In this document: positions 39,305-48,613 of the stretch, in pieces | Numbering within the stretch: the first letter of the stretch is position 1 | Layout of the letters: every line of letters begins with the position of its first letter | Source of the DNA: Candidatus Contendibacter sp. | GTDB taxonomy: Bacteria > Pseudomonadota > Gammaproteobacteria > Competibacterales > Competibacteraceae | Direction of reading: 5' to 3' | NCBI GenBank assembly: GCA_029624675.1 | Contig: JARSSP010000071.1 | Coordinates: 1 to 64,000, forward strand | Length of the DNA: 64,000 bases | Program-made: the position numbers and the translations under genes | Notes under the pieces: model-generated | Seen by the model: the letters and a program-made list of their open reading frames with translations, nothing else | Told to the model about the DNA's origin: nothing | Databases searched by the model: none

Positions 39305-41083
39305 ATGCTCACCATGCGTTTCCCCTACGGCATCGCCGATTTTCGCAAAATCCGCGAAGGCGATTACTTCTACGTGGACCGCACCGACCGGATTCCGCTG
39401 ATCGAAGAGGCTGGCAGTCAACTGCTGTTCCTGCGCCCGCGCCGGTTCGGCAAAAGCCTGTGGCTATCGACGCTGGAAAACTATTACGACCTGGCGCGGG
39501 CGGACGACTTTGACCGACTGTTTGGCGGGCTGAAGATCGGCCAGAACCCGACGCCGCTGCGCAACCGCTATTTCATCTTTAAACTGAATTTTTCCGTGGT
39601 GGACCCCTGGGGCGATGCCGACGCGATCGCCGCCTCGCTCCACCGTCATATCAACAATGCCATTGAAGCGTTCGCCGCGCGATACCGGGAGGTGCTGAAG
39701 ACGCCGATTGAATGTCATCCGACCGATGGGTTATCGTCGCTGAGCCGGTTGCTCACCGCCATCTCAACGACGCCCCACAAGCTGTATGTGCTGGTGGACG
39801 AATACGACAACTTCGCCAACGAAGTGATGATCAGCCCGTTGCACGGGACGCATCGCTACGAAGAACTGGTGCAAGGCGAAGGCACGATCAAGACCTTTTT
39901 CAAGGCGCTCAAGGCCGGCGCGGAAGGGCGGGGGATTGACCGGGTGTTTCTGACCGGGGTGTCGCCGGTGGTGCTCAGCGACATCACCAGCGGCTACAAC
40001 GTGGCTGAGGACCTCTCGCAGCGGCCCCGGTTTCATGACCTGTGCGGCTTTACCGAAGCGGAATTGCGCGCTGCCCTGGAAGCCACCGCGGCGGCGCACG
40101 ATCTCGACGCCGGGCCAGTGGACGCCGCCCTGGACCTGATGCGGGACTTCTACAACGGCTATCGGTTTACGTCGCAACGCGAGGAGCGGGTCTATAACCC
40201 CACCTTGGCGTTGTACTTTCTCAAACGTCTGGTTGAGGACGGCGCTTTCCCGGAACGATTACTCGACGACAACCTGGCGATGGACCGCAACTGGATTCAG
40301 TACGTCGCCCGGCTGCCGCACGGCGAGACCCTGGTCAACGCCACGTTGAACGACGCCGAACCGCTGGCGGTGGCGCAACTGGTCAACCGCTTCGGGGTGC
40401 TGGACATGCTCACCGCCCCACGCGACCCGGACTTCCTCGCCACCCTGCTCTATTACTTCGGCGTGCTGACTTTGGCCGGACGGGATGCGTTGGGCAAGCA
40501 GCAACTGACGATTCCCAACCAGGTGATCCGCAAGCTGTACGTTGAGCGATTGCGGGAACAGACGCTGCCGCGCTACGAAGACCAGGAACAACGGCAACGG
40601 GTCGCCGAACGGTTCTACGCCACCGGCGACCTGGGTCCGCTGTGCGGCCTGCTCGAACAAACCTGGTTCAAGGTCTTCGACAACCGGGATTTGCGCTGGA
40701 GTAATGAACTGGTGATCAAGACCGCCTTTCTGGCGGTGCTGTTCAACGACGCTTTTTATGTGATGGACTCGGAACCGGCGCTAGGCCGGGGCTACGGCGA
40801 TCTGTTGCTGCGCGTGCGCCCGGACATGCGCCCATACGCCCTGCTCGATCACCTGCTGGAATTCAAGACGGTCACACTCAAGGCGGTGGGCCTGACCAGC
40901 GTCGAACTGGCGGCGAAGAGCCGGGAGGAGTTACGCGCCTTGCCGGTGGTGGCGGAGAAGCTGCGCGCGGCGGAAACCCAACTGGCCGCCTATCGGGGGG
41001 CTCTGGAACGCACCGGTGGCGAGCCGCTCAAGTTGCATACCCATGCGGTGGTCGGCATCGGGCTGGAGCGGCTGGTGTGGTAA
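39305..41083 (+). CDS. AAA-ATPase-like/PD-(D/E)XK protein, second copy type
   Basis: The 592-residue protein has the same architecture as the one at 8220 but belongs to a clearly different sub-group. It opens FPYGIADFRKIREGDYFYVDRT, has P-loop variant RPRRFGKSLWLST, Walker B LYVLVDEYDNF, and a C-terminal nuclease-like segment DHLLEFKTVTL. The function is unestablished in this family. The start at ATG 39305 or ATG 39314 cannot be decided; no good ribosome-binding site is seen. It is placed directly after the hairpin region that follows the kinase gene. Confidence 0.85.
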   Translation: MLTMRFPYGIADFRKIREGDYFYVDRTDRIPLIEEAGSQLLFLRPRRFGKSLWLSTLENYYDLARADDFDRLFGGLKIGQNPTPLRNRYFIFKLNFSVVDPWGDADAIAASLHRHINNAIEAFAARYREVLKTPIECHPTDGLSSLSRLLTAISTTPHKLYVLVDEYDNFANEVMISPLHGTHRYEELVQGEGTIKTFFKALKAGAEGRGIDRVFLTGVSPVVLSDITSGYNVAEDLSQRPRFHDLCGFTEAELRAALEATAAAHDLDAGPVDAALDLMRDFYNGYRFTSQREERVYNPTLALYFLKRLVEDGAFPERLLDDNLAMDRNWIQYVARLPHGETLVNATLNDAEPLAVAQLVNRFGVLDMLTAPRDPDFLATLLYYFGVLTLAGRDALGKQQLTIPNQVIRKLYVERLREQTLPRYEDQEQRQRVAERFYATGDLGPLCGLLEQTWFKVFDNRDLRWSNELVIKTAFLAVLFNDAFYVMDSEPALGRGYGDLLLRVRPDMRPYALLDHLLEFKTVTLKAVGLTSVELAAKSREELRALPVVAEKLRAAETQLAAYRGALERTGGEPLKLHTHAVVGIGLERLVW

Positions 41084-41191
41084 ACGATCAGGCAACGAAA
41101 CGTCGAAAAGAAGCGACGCTGGGTGCCAAGGCACTGGCCAGTCCTGGTCTGGCCCCCAGGCTAACCCACCCTCCCCCGCCAAAACCCCCGG

Positions 41192-41220
41192 TTGCCGCCA
41201 AACTGGACCCCGACTAGACT
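41192..41220 (+). promoter_or_regulatory. Candidate metX promoter
   Basis: TTGCCG (41192-41197), a 17-base spacer and TAGACT (41215-41220) lie 55 bases before metX in a 190-base gap. The match to sigma-70 consensus is moderate (four of six in each hexamer). Confidence 0.35.
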
Positions 41221-41275
41221 TGGCGCCCAGTTTCCGCCCCTTCCCCAAGGACATCACCACGACGGTCAGGAGCCC

Positions 41276-42442
41276 ATGCCGCCTACCCTTCCCCCCGATT
41301 CCGTTGGTCTGGTTATCCCCCAGATCGCCCACTTTGATGAACCACTAGCACTGGACTGCGGCCGGACGCTGGCGAACTATGAAATAGTTTACGAAACCTA
41401 CGGCACGCTGAATGCCGACCGCAGCAACGCCGTGCTGATCTGCCACGCCCTGTCGGGCGACCACCATGTCGCCGGCTATCACGACGAGGACGATCCCGGC
41501 AAACCGGGTTGGTGGGACAACTGCATCGGTCCCGGCAAACCCATCGACACCCGCGAATTTTTCGTGGTGTGCTGCAACAACCTGGGCGGCTGCAAGGGCT
41601 CCACCGGCCCGACCGCGATCAACCCGGAGAATCGCAAGCCCTACGGTCCGGATTTCCCCATCGTCACCGTCAAGGACTGGGTGCGCAGTCAGGCGCGGCT
41701 GGCCGACCGGCTCGGCGTCCAGCAATGGGCGGCGGTCATCGGCGGCAGCCTCGGCGGGATGCAGGCCATGCAATGGACCATCACCTTTCCCGACCGGGTG
41801 CGTCATTCCCTGGTCATCGCCGCCGCGCCCCGGCTGTCGGCCCAGAACATCGCCTTCAACGAAGTCGCGCGACAGGCCATCCTGTCCGATCCCGACTTCC
41901 ACCACGGCCACTACTACGAATTCGGCGTGGTGCCCCGGCGTGGGCTGATGCTGGCCCGGATGCTGGGTCACATCACCTATCTATCCGACGAGGGGATGCG
42001 CGCCAAGTTTGGCCGCGAACTGCGCGAAGGCAAGATGAATTTCAATTTCAACTTCGAGACCGAATTTCAGGTGGAAAGCTATCTGCGCCATCAGGGCCGC
42101 GCCTTCGTGGACCGCTTCGACGCCAACACCTATCTGCTGATCACCAAGACGCTGGATTACTTCGACCCGGCGGCGGACTTCGACGAGGATTTATCGGCGG
42201 CCTTTCATCGGACGCAAGCGCATTTCTTGGTGATTGCCTTCACCAGCGACTGGCGGTTCGCGCCGACCCGCTCGCGCGAAATCGTCCGAGCCCTGGTACG
42301 AGCGGGGCGGGAGGTCAGCTACGCTGAAATCCCCTCGGAACACGGCCACGACACCTTTCTGATGCCGATTCCGCTGTACCACGAGGTATTGCGGAGCTAT
42401 CTGGCGCGAGTCGCCCGCGAGGTGAACGCCCATGCGGCCTGA
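41276..42442 (+). CDS. metX: Homoserine O-acyltransferase (MetX family)
   Basis: This alpha/beta-hydrolase fold enzyme activates homoserine for methionine synthesis. The 388-residue protein has nucleophile elbow [13 protein letters not shown], catalytic Asp in [12 protein letters not shown] and His in [13 protein letters not shown] 41276 has AGGAG just upstream and replaces a longer open frame from 41192. In gammaproteobacteria with a metX-metW pair the acyl donor is often succinyl-CoA rather than acetyl-CoA; the sequence alone does not settle which is used here. It overlaps metW by 11 bases; metY lies at 2634. Confidence 0.93.
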   Translation: MPPTLPPDSVGLVIPQIAHFDEPLALDCGRTLANYEIVYETYGTLNADRSNAVLICHALSGDHHVAGYHDEDDPGKPGWWDNCIGPGKPIDTREFFVVCCNNLGGCKGSTGPTAINPENRKPYGPDFPIVTVKDWVRSQARLADRLGVQQWAAVIGGSLGGMQAMQWTITFPDRVRHSLVIAAAPRLSAQNIAFNEVARQAILSDPDFHHGHYYEFGVVPRRGLMLARMLGHITYLSDEGMRAKFGRELREGKMNFNFNFETEFQVESYLRHQGRAFVDRFDANTYLLITKTLDYFDPAADFDEDLSAAFHRTQAHFLVIAFTSDWRFAPTRSREIVRALVRAGREVSYAEIPSEHGHDTFLMPIPLYHEVLRSYLARVAREVNAHAA

Positions 42443-43025
42443 ACTGGAATTGATCAGCGAGTGGATTCGCCCCAGCGCGCGGGTGCTGGATCTGGGCTGC
42501 GGCGACGGCGCGTTGCTGGCCTATTTGCGCGAACATCGGCAAGTCAGCGGCTACGGCCTGGAAATCGACGGTGCCAACATGCTCCGGTGCATTCAGGCCG
42601 GCGTGAACGTCATCCACGCCGACTTGGAAGCGGGGTTGGCGGATTTCGGCGACAGCAGTTTCGACTACGTTATCATGACCCAAACCTTGCAAGCCGTGCG
42701 GCAAACCGAAACGCTGCTGGACGAAATGCTGCGGGTCGGCCGACAAGGCATCGTGACCTTTCCCAACTTCGGCTTCTGGCGCTGTCGGATCCAGATTGCC
42801 CTGCAAGGCTTGATGCCGGTGGTCAAGACCCTACCCTACCAATGGTACGACACACCGAACATCCACCTGTTCACCCTGCGCGATTTCGAGCAACTGTGCC
42901 GACGCAAGCACATCGATATTTTACAACGCACCGTCCTCGACCACGCCCACCGTCCCCGGCTGGGACCGCGGCTATGGCCCAACCTGCTGGGTGAAATCGC
43001 CCTATACCGACTGGGCCGGGCCTGA
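42432..43025 (+). CDS. metW: MetW, methyltransferase-fold protein of methionine biosynthesis
   Basis: This 197-residue class I SAM-fold protein has [15 protein letters not shown], followed by [27 protein letters not shown] and [12 protein letters not shown], all typical of MetW. It has been reported to be required with MetX in several proteobacteria, probably as a complex partner; no methyltransfer reaction is firmly assigned. It starts within metX (11-base overlap) and ends immediately before the gspG region, so read-through into the secretion genes is possible. Confidence 0.93.
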   Translation: MRPELELISEWIRPSARVLDLGCGDGALLAYLREHRQVSGYGLEIDGANMLRCIQAGVNVIHADLEAGLADFGDSSFDYVIMTQTLQAVRQTETLLDEMLRVGRQGIVTFPNFGFWRCRIQIALQGLMPVVKTLPYQWYDTPNIHLFTLRDFEQLCRRKHIDILQRTVLDHAHRPRLGPRLWPNLLGEIALYRLGRA

Positions 43026-43058
43026 ATGCCAGGCAAAATCCGCTTTCGGAGAAAGACC

Positions 43059-43526
43059 ATGCCGATGAGCCAACCCGTCTCCCGCCGTTGCCTACGCAAC
43101 CGTCGACCCCTCCAGCCACGCGGCTTCACCCTGATCGAAGTGATGGTTGTGGTGGTGATCCTCGGCATTCTGGCCGCCGTGGTAGTGCCGCGCATCATGG
43201 ACAATCCGGACAAAGCCCGGGTGGTCAAGGCCAAGCAGGACATCCGGGTGATCAAGAATCAGATGGATCTGTACCGGCTGCACAACTTCCGCTACCCGAC
43301 CACCGAACAGGGCATCGAGGCGCTGGCGCGGAAGCCCGCCGACGCGCCGCACTGGCAGGAGGGCGGCTATCTGGACAAACCGCCCATGGACCCCTGGGGC
43401 AAGCCGTATCAATATCTCAGCCCCGGCCAGCACGGCGACATCGACATTTACTCGCTGGGTGCTGACGGTCAACCAGGCGGCGAGGGTGTGGATGCCGACA
43501 TCGGCAACTGGAATCTGGATCAATAG
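43059..43526 (+). CDS. gspG: Type II secretion major pseudopilin GspG
   Basis: GspG forms the periplasmic pseudopilus. The prepilin peptidase site is RG|FTLIEVMVVVVILGILAAVVVP, with Glu at +5. The C-terminal part has the GspG signature PTTEQGIEAL, WGKPYQYLSPG and SLGADGQPGGEG...DIGNWN with the calcium site. ATG 43059 is preceded by GGAGA at 6 bases and was chosen over ATG 43026, which directly abuts metW. Length is 155 residues. The stop TAG is in the same frame as the next gene, gspH. Confidence 0.95.
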   Translation: MPMSQPVSRRCLRNRRPLQPRGFTLIEVMVVVVILGILAAVVVPRIMDNPDKARVVKAKQDIRVIKNQMDLYRLHNFRYPTTEQGIEALARKPADAPHWQEGGYLDKPPMDPWGKPYQYLSPGQHGDIDIYSLGADGQPGGEGVDADIGNWNLDQ

Positions 43527-43550
43527 CGCAGGCGCCGGGGCGCCGAAACC

Positions 43551-44072
43551 CTGAACGCCAGAATCGCCACCGCGCCGCCGCGCGGTTTCACCCTGCTGGA
43601 AATCCTGGTGGTGCTGGTGCTGATCGGTATCATCACCAGCTTCGCCCTGCTATCGGCCGGCGGCGGCCCACGCACGCGATTGGCGGAAGAAGCGCGGCGA
43701 CTGGCGGCGTTGGTGGAACTGCACCAGCAGGAAGCGATTTTGAACGGCGCAACCCACGGCATCCAGTTCGACCGTGCCGGCTATACCCTGCTGACCCTGG
43801 GCGAGAACGGCGAATGGCAACCCGCCACCACCGATACCTTGATCCATCATGCCTTGCCGGAGGACATCGTCCTGAGCCTGTGGGTCGAGGATCGGCCCGT
43901 CGATCTGAAAATCGCCCGCAAGCTGCCGCAGGTGCTGCTGCTGGCCAGCGGCGAGGCCACCGAATTCGTCGTCGTGTTCGGCTTCGCCGACGACCCGTCC
44001 CTGGATGCAGCGCGCTATCGGGTGGCGGGCGACGCGCTGGGTCGGCTGACGATGGGCGAGGTGACCCCGTAA
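43551..44072 (+). CDS. gspH: Type II secretion minor pseudopilin GspH, non-canonical start
   Basis: This is a minor pseudopilin with prepilin motif RG|FTLLEILVVLVLIGIITSFALL and a GspH-like body (RLAALVELHQQEAILNGATHGIQFDRAGYTLL). The frame between the gspG TAG (43524-43526) and the prepilin motif contains no ATG, GTG or TTG. CTG 43551 is the most plausible start and would give the 12-residue leader (M)NARIATAPPRG. Alternatives are ATC 43563, read-through of the gspG stop (same frame), or a sequence error. About 173 residues from CTG. The next genes are on the opposite strand. Confidence 0.75.
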   Translation: MNARIATAPPRGFTLLEILVVLVLIGIITSFALLSAGGGPRTRLAEEARRLAALVELHQQEAILNGATHGIQFDRAGYTLLTLGENGEWQPATTDTLIHHALPEDIVLSLWVEDRPVDLKIARKLPQVLLLASGEATEFVVVFGFADDPSLDAARYRVAGDALGRLTMGEVTP

Positions 44073-44120
44073 AGCGCCCAGCCGATTTCATTGCAACGCA
44101 AGGCGCGCGCTTCGACCGGT

Positions 44121-44783
44121 TCAACCGGGGGACAAGGCGTCGCTCGATATGTCCAGCGCCTCGGCGCCGCGCGCCACATAAACGCCATGCGGTCGCGTAT
44201 CCTCCAGCACCACCGCCCCCGCGCCCACGACGCCATGCGCGCCGATCCGGGCCTTGTTGCGAACCGTGACCCCGGTTCCCAGAAAGGCGTGCGACTCCAC
44301 GATCACGCCGCCGCCAAGCATAACTCCGGAGCCGAGAAAGCAATGGTCCTCGATGACCGTGTGATGGCTGACGATGCAACCGCTGCCGATGAACACGTCA
44401 TCGCCGATGCGCGAAAAGGGTTGCAGCAGCGAGCCGGCGCCCACCTTGCAGTTGCCACCCAGCTCGAGGCCAGCCCAGAGCGTCGCCGTGGGACTGACAT
44501 AGCTGATCAGCCGGTATCCCAGCGCTCTCGCCTCGGCGCATCGCCGCGCGCGCAACCGATTCACCTCCGCATAACCCACGGCGATCATCATTTCGTAGTC
44601 ATCGGGCGGATAGCGCCTCGCGATATCCTCGAACGGCACGACGGGCAAGCCGGCCAACCGATCGGCGCGGAGATACTTCGCGTCCACCGTGAACGCCTCG
44701 ACGCAATGCCACGATTCCCGCGAGAGATGGTAGTGCATCACCTGAGCGGTGGAACCAATCCCGAACAGAACGACCCTTGCCAT
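44121..44783 (-). CDS. NeuD/PglD-like hexapeptide acyltransferase
   Basis: The 220-residue protein has an N-terminal Rossmann-like half (ARVVLFGIGSTAQVMHYHL, then GLPVVPFEDIARRYPPDDYEMMIAVGY) and a C-terminal left-handed helix with hexapeptide repeats. The likely catalytic His lies in CIVSHHTVIEDHCFLG. This is the layout of NeuD/PglD enzymes that acylate nucleotide-activated sugars, usually with acetyl-CoA. It starts 10 bases after the adenylation gene and ends the antisense cassette. The acceptor is unknown; here it may use the carrier-bound acyl group, which is speculative. Confidence 0.85.
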   Translation of the reverse strand: MARVVLFGIGSTAQVMHYHLSRESWHCVEAFTVDAKYLRADRLAGLPVVPFEDIARRYPPDDYEMMIAVGYAEVNRLRARRCAEARALGYRLISYVSPTATLWAGLELGGNCKVGAGSLLQPFSRIGDDVFIGSGCIVSHHTVIEDHCFLGSGVMLGGGVIVESHAFLGTGVTVRNKARIGAHGVVGAGAVVLEDTRPHGVYVARGAEALDISSDALSPG

Positions 44784-44793
44784 GCGCCCGTCC

Positions 44794-46683
44794 TCACACC
44801 CACCCAATCCGCCGTAGAACGGCCGCCATGTCGGTCCGGTCCAGTGGTTCATCGCGCCGCGACGGGTTCACTGGCCGCTCGGCTTCGAACCTCGATTCCT
44901 TGGGATTGCCCGTCAGCATCTTGGAAATTTCCTCCGCCTGGACAGCCACGGTCGGATGTCTGGCGACCCACAGCGGGGCCAGTCGCAAACCGAACCGGCG
45001 CTCCAACGCCGTCGCGAGCGCCGCCGCCGCCAAACTGTCGCCACCGTGCTCGACGAACGTGCGGCCGTCGCTTTCGACCGGCCGCCCCAGCACGGCCGAC
45101 CACGCCGACCGCAATGCACCGATCAACTCAAGCGCGCTCGACGCGCCACCTACGCCCGCCGGGCCGTCGCCCGCCAAGGCAGTTCTGCAAACCGACTCCA
45201 GCGCACGGTAATCGGTCTTTCCGGTCGGCCCCAGCGGCAGGGATTCGATATCGACGAACAGGGTCGGAATGGCCGCGCCCGTCAGCCGCTGTTCAAGCCG
45301 CTGGCGAATCACCTCCCCGGTGGCAAGCGCAGCGTCGCGCAACAGGCAGGCGCACAGTCGCAACTGTCCAAACGCATCGGGTACGCCAACCACGGCCGCC
45401 CGCTCGATGCCCTGGATACATTCCAACTCGCGTTCGACCGCCGTCGGCATGACTCGCTCGCCGCGAATCTTCAATTGACGGTCGCCACGACCGTGATGTT
45501 CGAGCAGACCATCCTCGTTCCACCGGCCAAGATCGCGGGTCCAATAAACGCGCCGTGACGGATCGTCCGCATCCGCCCTGAGCCGGCCGTCAACTCCATC
45601 ACCGCTCAGTTCAAGCGCGATATGCGCGGACGTGACGACGATTTCTCCTAAAGCGCCGTCGGGGACGGCCCGTCCATCGGGGTCGAGCAAGGCGACCGAC
45701 CGCGACGGCAGTGGCCGCCCCACCGGAATCTGGGCCGCGCTCGCCAGTTCGCGCAGCGGCGCTCGATGCACCGCGACATGCAAGGTTTCCGTGCTCGAAT
45801 AATGCACGTAGGCCATGCATTCCGGATGCACCAAAACCGCGATCTTACCCAGCGCGGCGGCGGAGATCGGTTCGCCTCCAACGATCACCTGCCGAACCTC
45901 GGACAAACGACCCAGTCCCTTGCAGGCGCGGGCGCACGATTCAAGCACGGTCGGCGTTCCATGCAAGATGACCGCCCCGCTGTCGGCGATGCGGCGATAG
46001 ACCTGCGTGAAGGTCTCCCTGCGCAGGTCGAAACAGACCAACCCAACTCCACCTAACAGAGCGCGCCAGAACCCATTGATACCCGCCGCGCTGCTGGGTC
46101 TTGCCAAGCTGGCGACCCCTGTTCCGGGGCGATAATCATAGGCAACCCCCATTTCCTGGGCGTGCACGACGATTGCGTCGCGTCCAATGATCGCATGGGT
46201 GCGATGCCCCGACGATCCGGAGGTGGAGATGCAGTGCAAGCGCCGAACCCCGCCATTTCGTTGCGCGGATTCATCAATACCTTCTGGAATCGACGACGGC
46301 GGGTTTTGAGAAAGAACGACAACCCGGATTCCGTCCTTTTCACGCAACCGATCGGTCAACGTTCGCGTGCTCAGACACAGTGTTATCCGGAGTTGGCGCA
46401 GTACCGACCGGATCTGTTCATCGGGAAGCTCCGGGTCGATGGGCACGGCCATGACGCCGGCCTTCATGCACCCGACCAGCGCGGCAAAGTAGGCGCGGCT
46501 TGGAGGGATGAACACTCCGACGGGTCGATCGACGCCCGACGGGCCAAGCCGGGCCTCGATCGTCTCGGCCCATGCCGCGAGCCGCGCCAAGGTCAGCTTG
46601 CCGTCGGGAGCGTCGATGGCGGGCGCGCCGGGAGCAGCATGGTCAACCACGCGATTGAACGTCTCTTCAAGTCGATCGGTCAC
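44794..46683 (-). CDS. Freestanding adenylation domain with peptidyl/acyl carrier domain
   Basis: The 629-residue NRPS-like protein has no condensation or thioesterase domain. The adenylation part (about 1-490) has core motifs STSGSSGHRTHAI, VHYSSTETL, VYWTRDLGRW, GRGDRQLKIRGERV and the catalytic-Lys motif LGPTGKTDY. The carrier domain (about 525-600) has the phosphopantetheine serine in FVEHGGDSLAAAALA. It should activate an amino or other carboxylic acid as AMP ester and load it on its own carrier. GTG 46683 starts just before the homologous region; an ATG at 46830 would overlap the upstream radical SAM gene. Acid specificity was not deduced. Confidence 0.85.
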   Translation of the reverse strand: MTDRLEETFNRVVDHAAPGAPAIDAPDGKLTLARLAAWAETIEARLGPSGVDRPVGVFIPPSRAYFAALVGCMKAGVMAVPIDPELPDEQIRSVLRQLRITLCLSTRTLTDRLREKDGIRVVVLSQNPPSSIPEGIDESAQRNGGVRRLHCISTSGSSGHRTHAIIGRDAIVVHAQEMGVAYDYRPGTGVASLARPSSAAGINGFWRALLGGVGLVCFDLRRETFTQVYRRIADSGAVILHGTPTVLESCARACKGLGRLSEVRQVIVGGEPISAAALGKIAVLVHPECMAYVHYSSTETLHVAVHRAPLRELASAAQIPVGRPLPSRSVALLDPDGRAVPDGALGEIVVTSAHIALELSGDGVDGRLRADADDPSRRVYWTRDLGRWNEDGLLEHHGRGDRQLKIRGERVMPTAVERELECIQGIERAAVVGVPDAFGQLRLCACLLRDAALATGEVIRQRLEQRLTGAAIPTLFVDIESLPLGPTGKTDYRALESVCRTALAGDGPAGVGGASSALELIGALRSAWSAVLGRPVESDGRTFVEHGGDSLAAAALATALERRFGLRLAPLWVARHPTVAVQAEEISKMLTGNPKESRFEAERPVNPSRRDEPLDRTDMAAVLRRIGWV

Positions 46684-46735
46684 GAACGGGCCGCTTTCAA
46701 GTGGGGATCTGGGTTGCGCCAACCAGCGCCGTCGC

Positions 46736-47737
46736 TCACGAAAGGCTGGGAGCGAGGGGCGCGGCTTCCGGTTCGCCGTTCCGCGATACTCGGCGCTGGC
46801 CACCCTCGGTCTCGAACAGCGGACAGCCATTCAAAAAAGGGCGACAATTGTACAGAATTGTTTTTTGCAGCATGGATTGCCTCTTTCGCTGTATTTCCTC
46901 AAAGGAATCCAACGCAAAATGACCAAGATAGCTATGCCCTGCGATATAATTGCACGTCATCACATCCATATTCGCATCAACATAAATTTTCTCCAGACTC
47001 GCGCAGGACCTGCCTCGCGCATCGGAGCAAGGCGTCTCGGGAAAACAGAGCACTTCCAAAAAATCGTCACCTGCCCTCATCTCTCGATACAACTCGCGTA
47101 AAGCATTCTTTATCGATTCCACCGCAAGACTCGCATCGAAATATCGACCACGACCGGATGGAATCAAAGGCTTGACTTGGAATTTGTAAACTCCCATGGC
47201 CTTGGCGAATTTAAAGCAGGTCATCAATTCAGCCAAATTGTATCGGCAAAGCGTGAAACGTAAAATGACCTTCAAATCATGCTCCAAGGCATTGCGAATT
47301 CCATTCAAGAGCTTACGAACCGAGAAATGATCGCCCCGCATCCTGCGCAAGGTATCCTCATCCAATGAATCCATTGAAATCTTCACGATCCCAATTCCAG
47401 CATCCTTCATTTTTTCCGCCAAGTCCGATGAAAGCAAAATACCATTAGTATTGACGCCACAGGGCACCGCAACGGCCGATATTGATCGAGCAATTTTAAG
47501 TACCCCTTCCGTGCAAATCAAGGGTTCTCCTCCAGTCATGCGGACTTCCGTAATTCTGATTCCCAATCCAGCCGATTCACGCCGCCAATCCGCAAAGCGA
47601 GATAGAAACAGATCAATGTCGAGATTCCGGCTTTTTTTCGGCGAATCACTGTTCATGCAATGAAAACAGGCAAAATTGCACCGATCGGTTAATTTCAACT
47701 CGATTCCCAAGCGATTCGGCGCGGGAGTTTGATTCAT
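46736..47737 (-). CDS. Radical SAM protein with SPASM-like C-terminal cysteines
   Basis: The 333-residue protein has the radical SAM cluster motif CNFACFHC (CX3CX2C) after LGIELKLTDR, and the SAM motif MTGGEPLI. The C-terminal region has Cys in GRSCASLEKIYVDANMDVMTC and in YNCRPFLNGCPLF, which fits an auxiliary-cluster SPASM/twitch domain as in peptide-modifying enzymes. ATG 47737 forms an ATGA overlap with the preceding radical SAM gene; an alternative ATG is at 47758. DNA here is visibly more AT-rich than the surrounding gsp genes. The substrate is unknown; no precursor peptide gene is adjacent. Confidence 0.85.
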   Translation of the reverse strand: MNQTPAPNRLGIELKLTDRCNFACFHCMNSDSPKKSRNLDIDLFLSRFADWRRESAGLGIRITEVRMTGGEPLICTEGVLKIARSISAVAVPCGVNTNGILLSSDLAEKMKDAGIGIVKISMDSLDEDTLRRMRGDHFSVRKLLNGIRNALEHDLKVILRFTLCRYNLAELMTCFKFAKAMGVYKFQVKPLIPSGRGRYFDASLAVESIKNALRELYREMRAGDDFLEVLCFPETPCSDARGRSCASLEKIYVDANMDVMTCNYIAGHSYLGHFALDSFEEIQRKRQSMLQKTILYNCRPFLNGCPLFETEGGQRRVSRNGEPEAAPLAPSLS

Positions 47738-48543
47738 GGCCTTGCCTTCCCTTTCCATCGATTCAATGCCTGCCTGTTGATGGCCAGGGCTTTTGGCAGA
47801 GTGTCGATACCGCCATAGGGTTCGTTCCGAAGCACGTGTCCCAGCGTCAGATAGACCATCGGATAGCCAAGGTCATCGAGATCAACAGCTAGGTATCCAA
47901 GCCTCTTCGCTCTTTTCTCGGGTTTTTTTTCCAATTCGATGCAGTAGGTCGGCACTTCGCCAAGCGGAGCAAGGTAGGATTTGGCGGCTTCATGGTCGCC
48001 CTTGAACGCCACGTCGAAATGTCGCCCCGGAATCCCGCCGCGGGCGACGCAGTGATCCAGAAAAGCTCGCGCTCGACGAAAAGCGACGCGCTCAAGGTCA
48101 TCGAAACTCGCTCTATCACAAGGTATGTCGGAAGCTCTCAGTGCACCGACGACATGGTGTCGATCCAGGGACAAGCGCACCGTGACCTGCGCAAAAGACA
48201 GGAAGAAGGTCAACCGGTGTCGCCAATCCGGCTGGCCGACCCAGGATCCGTTGGTAAACAGAATCACTCGATTTTCAGGAAGCCGTGAGGCAAGAACCGC
48301 CAACATGTTCGGTAAATCAGGATGCAAGGTCGGTTCTCCCCCCGACAGGTTGAGAACGCCCTTGAAGCGTTCTTCAGCCAGAAGGTCCACGATGCTTTCA
48401 AAATCACCGATCGACAAGACGCCTCCACGCGAGGGACTACTTTTTGTGCAACAGGAAGGGCATCGAAAATTGCATTCACCGATGATTCTTATGGAAACCT
48501 TCGGGTCCTCATACGAACTTGCACCTTGAACCAAAGTTGGCAT
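47734..48543 (-). CDS. Radical SAM protein, first gene of the antisense cassette
   Basis: The cluster motif is CNFRCPSC (CX3CX2C) in VSIRIIGECNFRCPSCCTKSS, and the SAM motif is LNLSGGEPTLHPD. The C-terminal half lacks an evident SPASM cysteine set. ATG 48543 (269 residues) was chosen because a candidate promoter at 48614-48643 would place the transcript start downstream of the earlier ATGs at 48639 and 48615. AAGG precedes it. The gene overlaps the next radical SAM gene by four bases (ATGA). Function unknown. Confidence 0.82.
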   Translation of the reverse strand: MPTLVQGASSYEDPKVSIRIIGECNFRCPSCCTKSSPSRGGVLSIGDFESIVDLLAEERFKGVLNLSGGEPTLHPDLPNMLAVLASRLPENRVILFTNGSWVGQPDWRHRLTFFLSFAQVTVRLSLDRHHVVGALRASDIPCDRASFDDLERVAFRRARAFLDHCVARGGIPGRHFDVAFKGDHEAAKSYLAPLGEVPTYCIELEKKPEKRAKRLGYLAVDLDDLGYPMVYLTLGHVLRNEPYGGIDTLPKALAINRQALNRWKGKARP

Positions 48544-48613
48544 TATCCCGGCCTTAGCTCTGTTTGGAACGGACTGGCTCCCCTGGGATCGAACAAACAA
48601 CGTGTTATCTTGC

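Noticed and set aside
44091-45452. 453-codon plus-strand open frame across the acyltransferase and adenylation genes
   Set aside because: Pro/Arg/Ser-rich low-complexity product antisense to two proteins with clear catalytic motifs.
46162-47175. 337-codon plus-strand open frame across the adenylation and radical SAM genes
   Set aside because: Antisense to motif-bearing genes and without recognisable domains or a ribosome-binding site.
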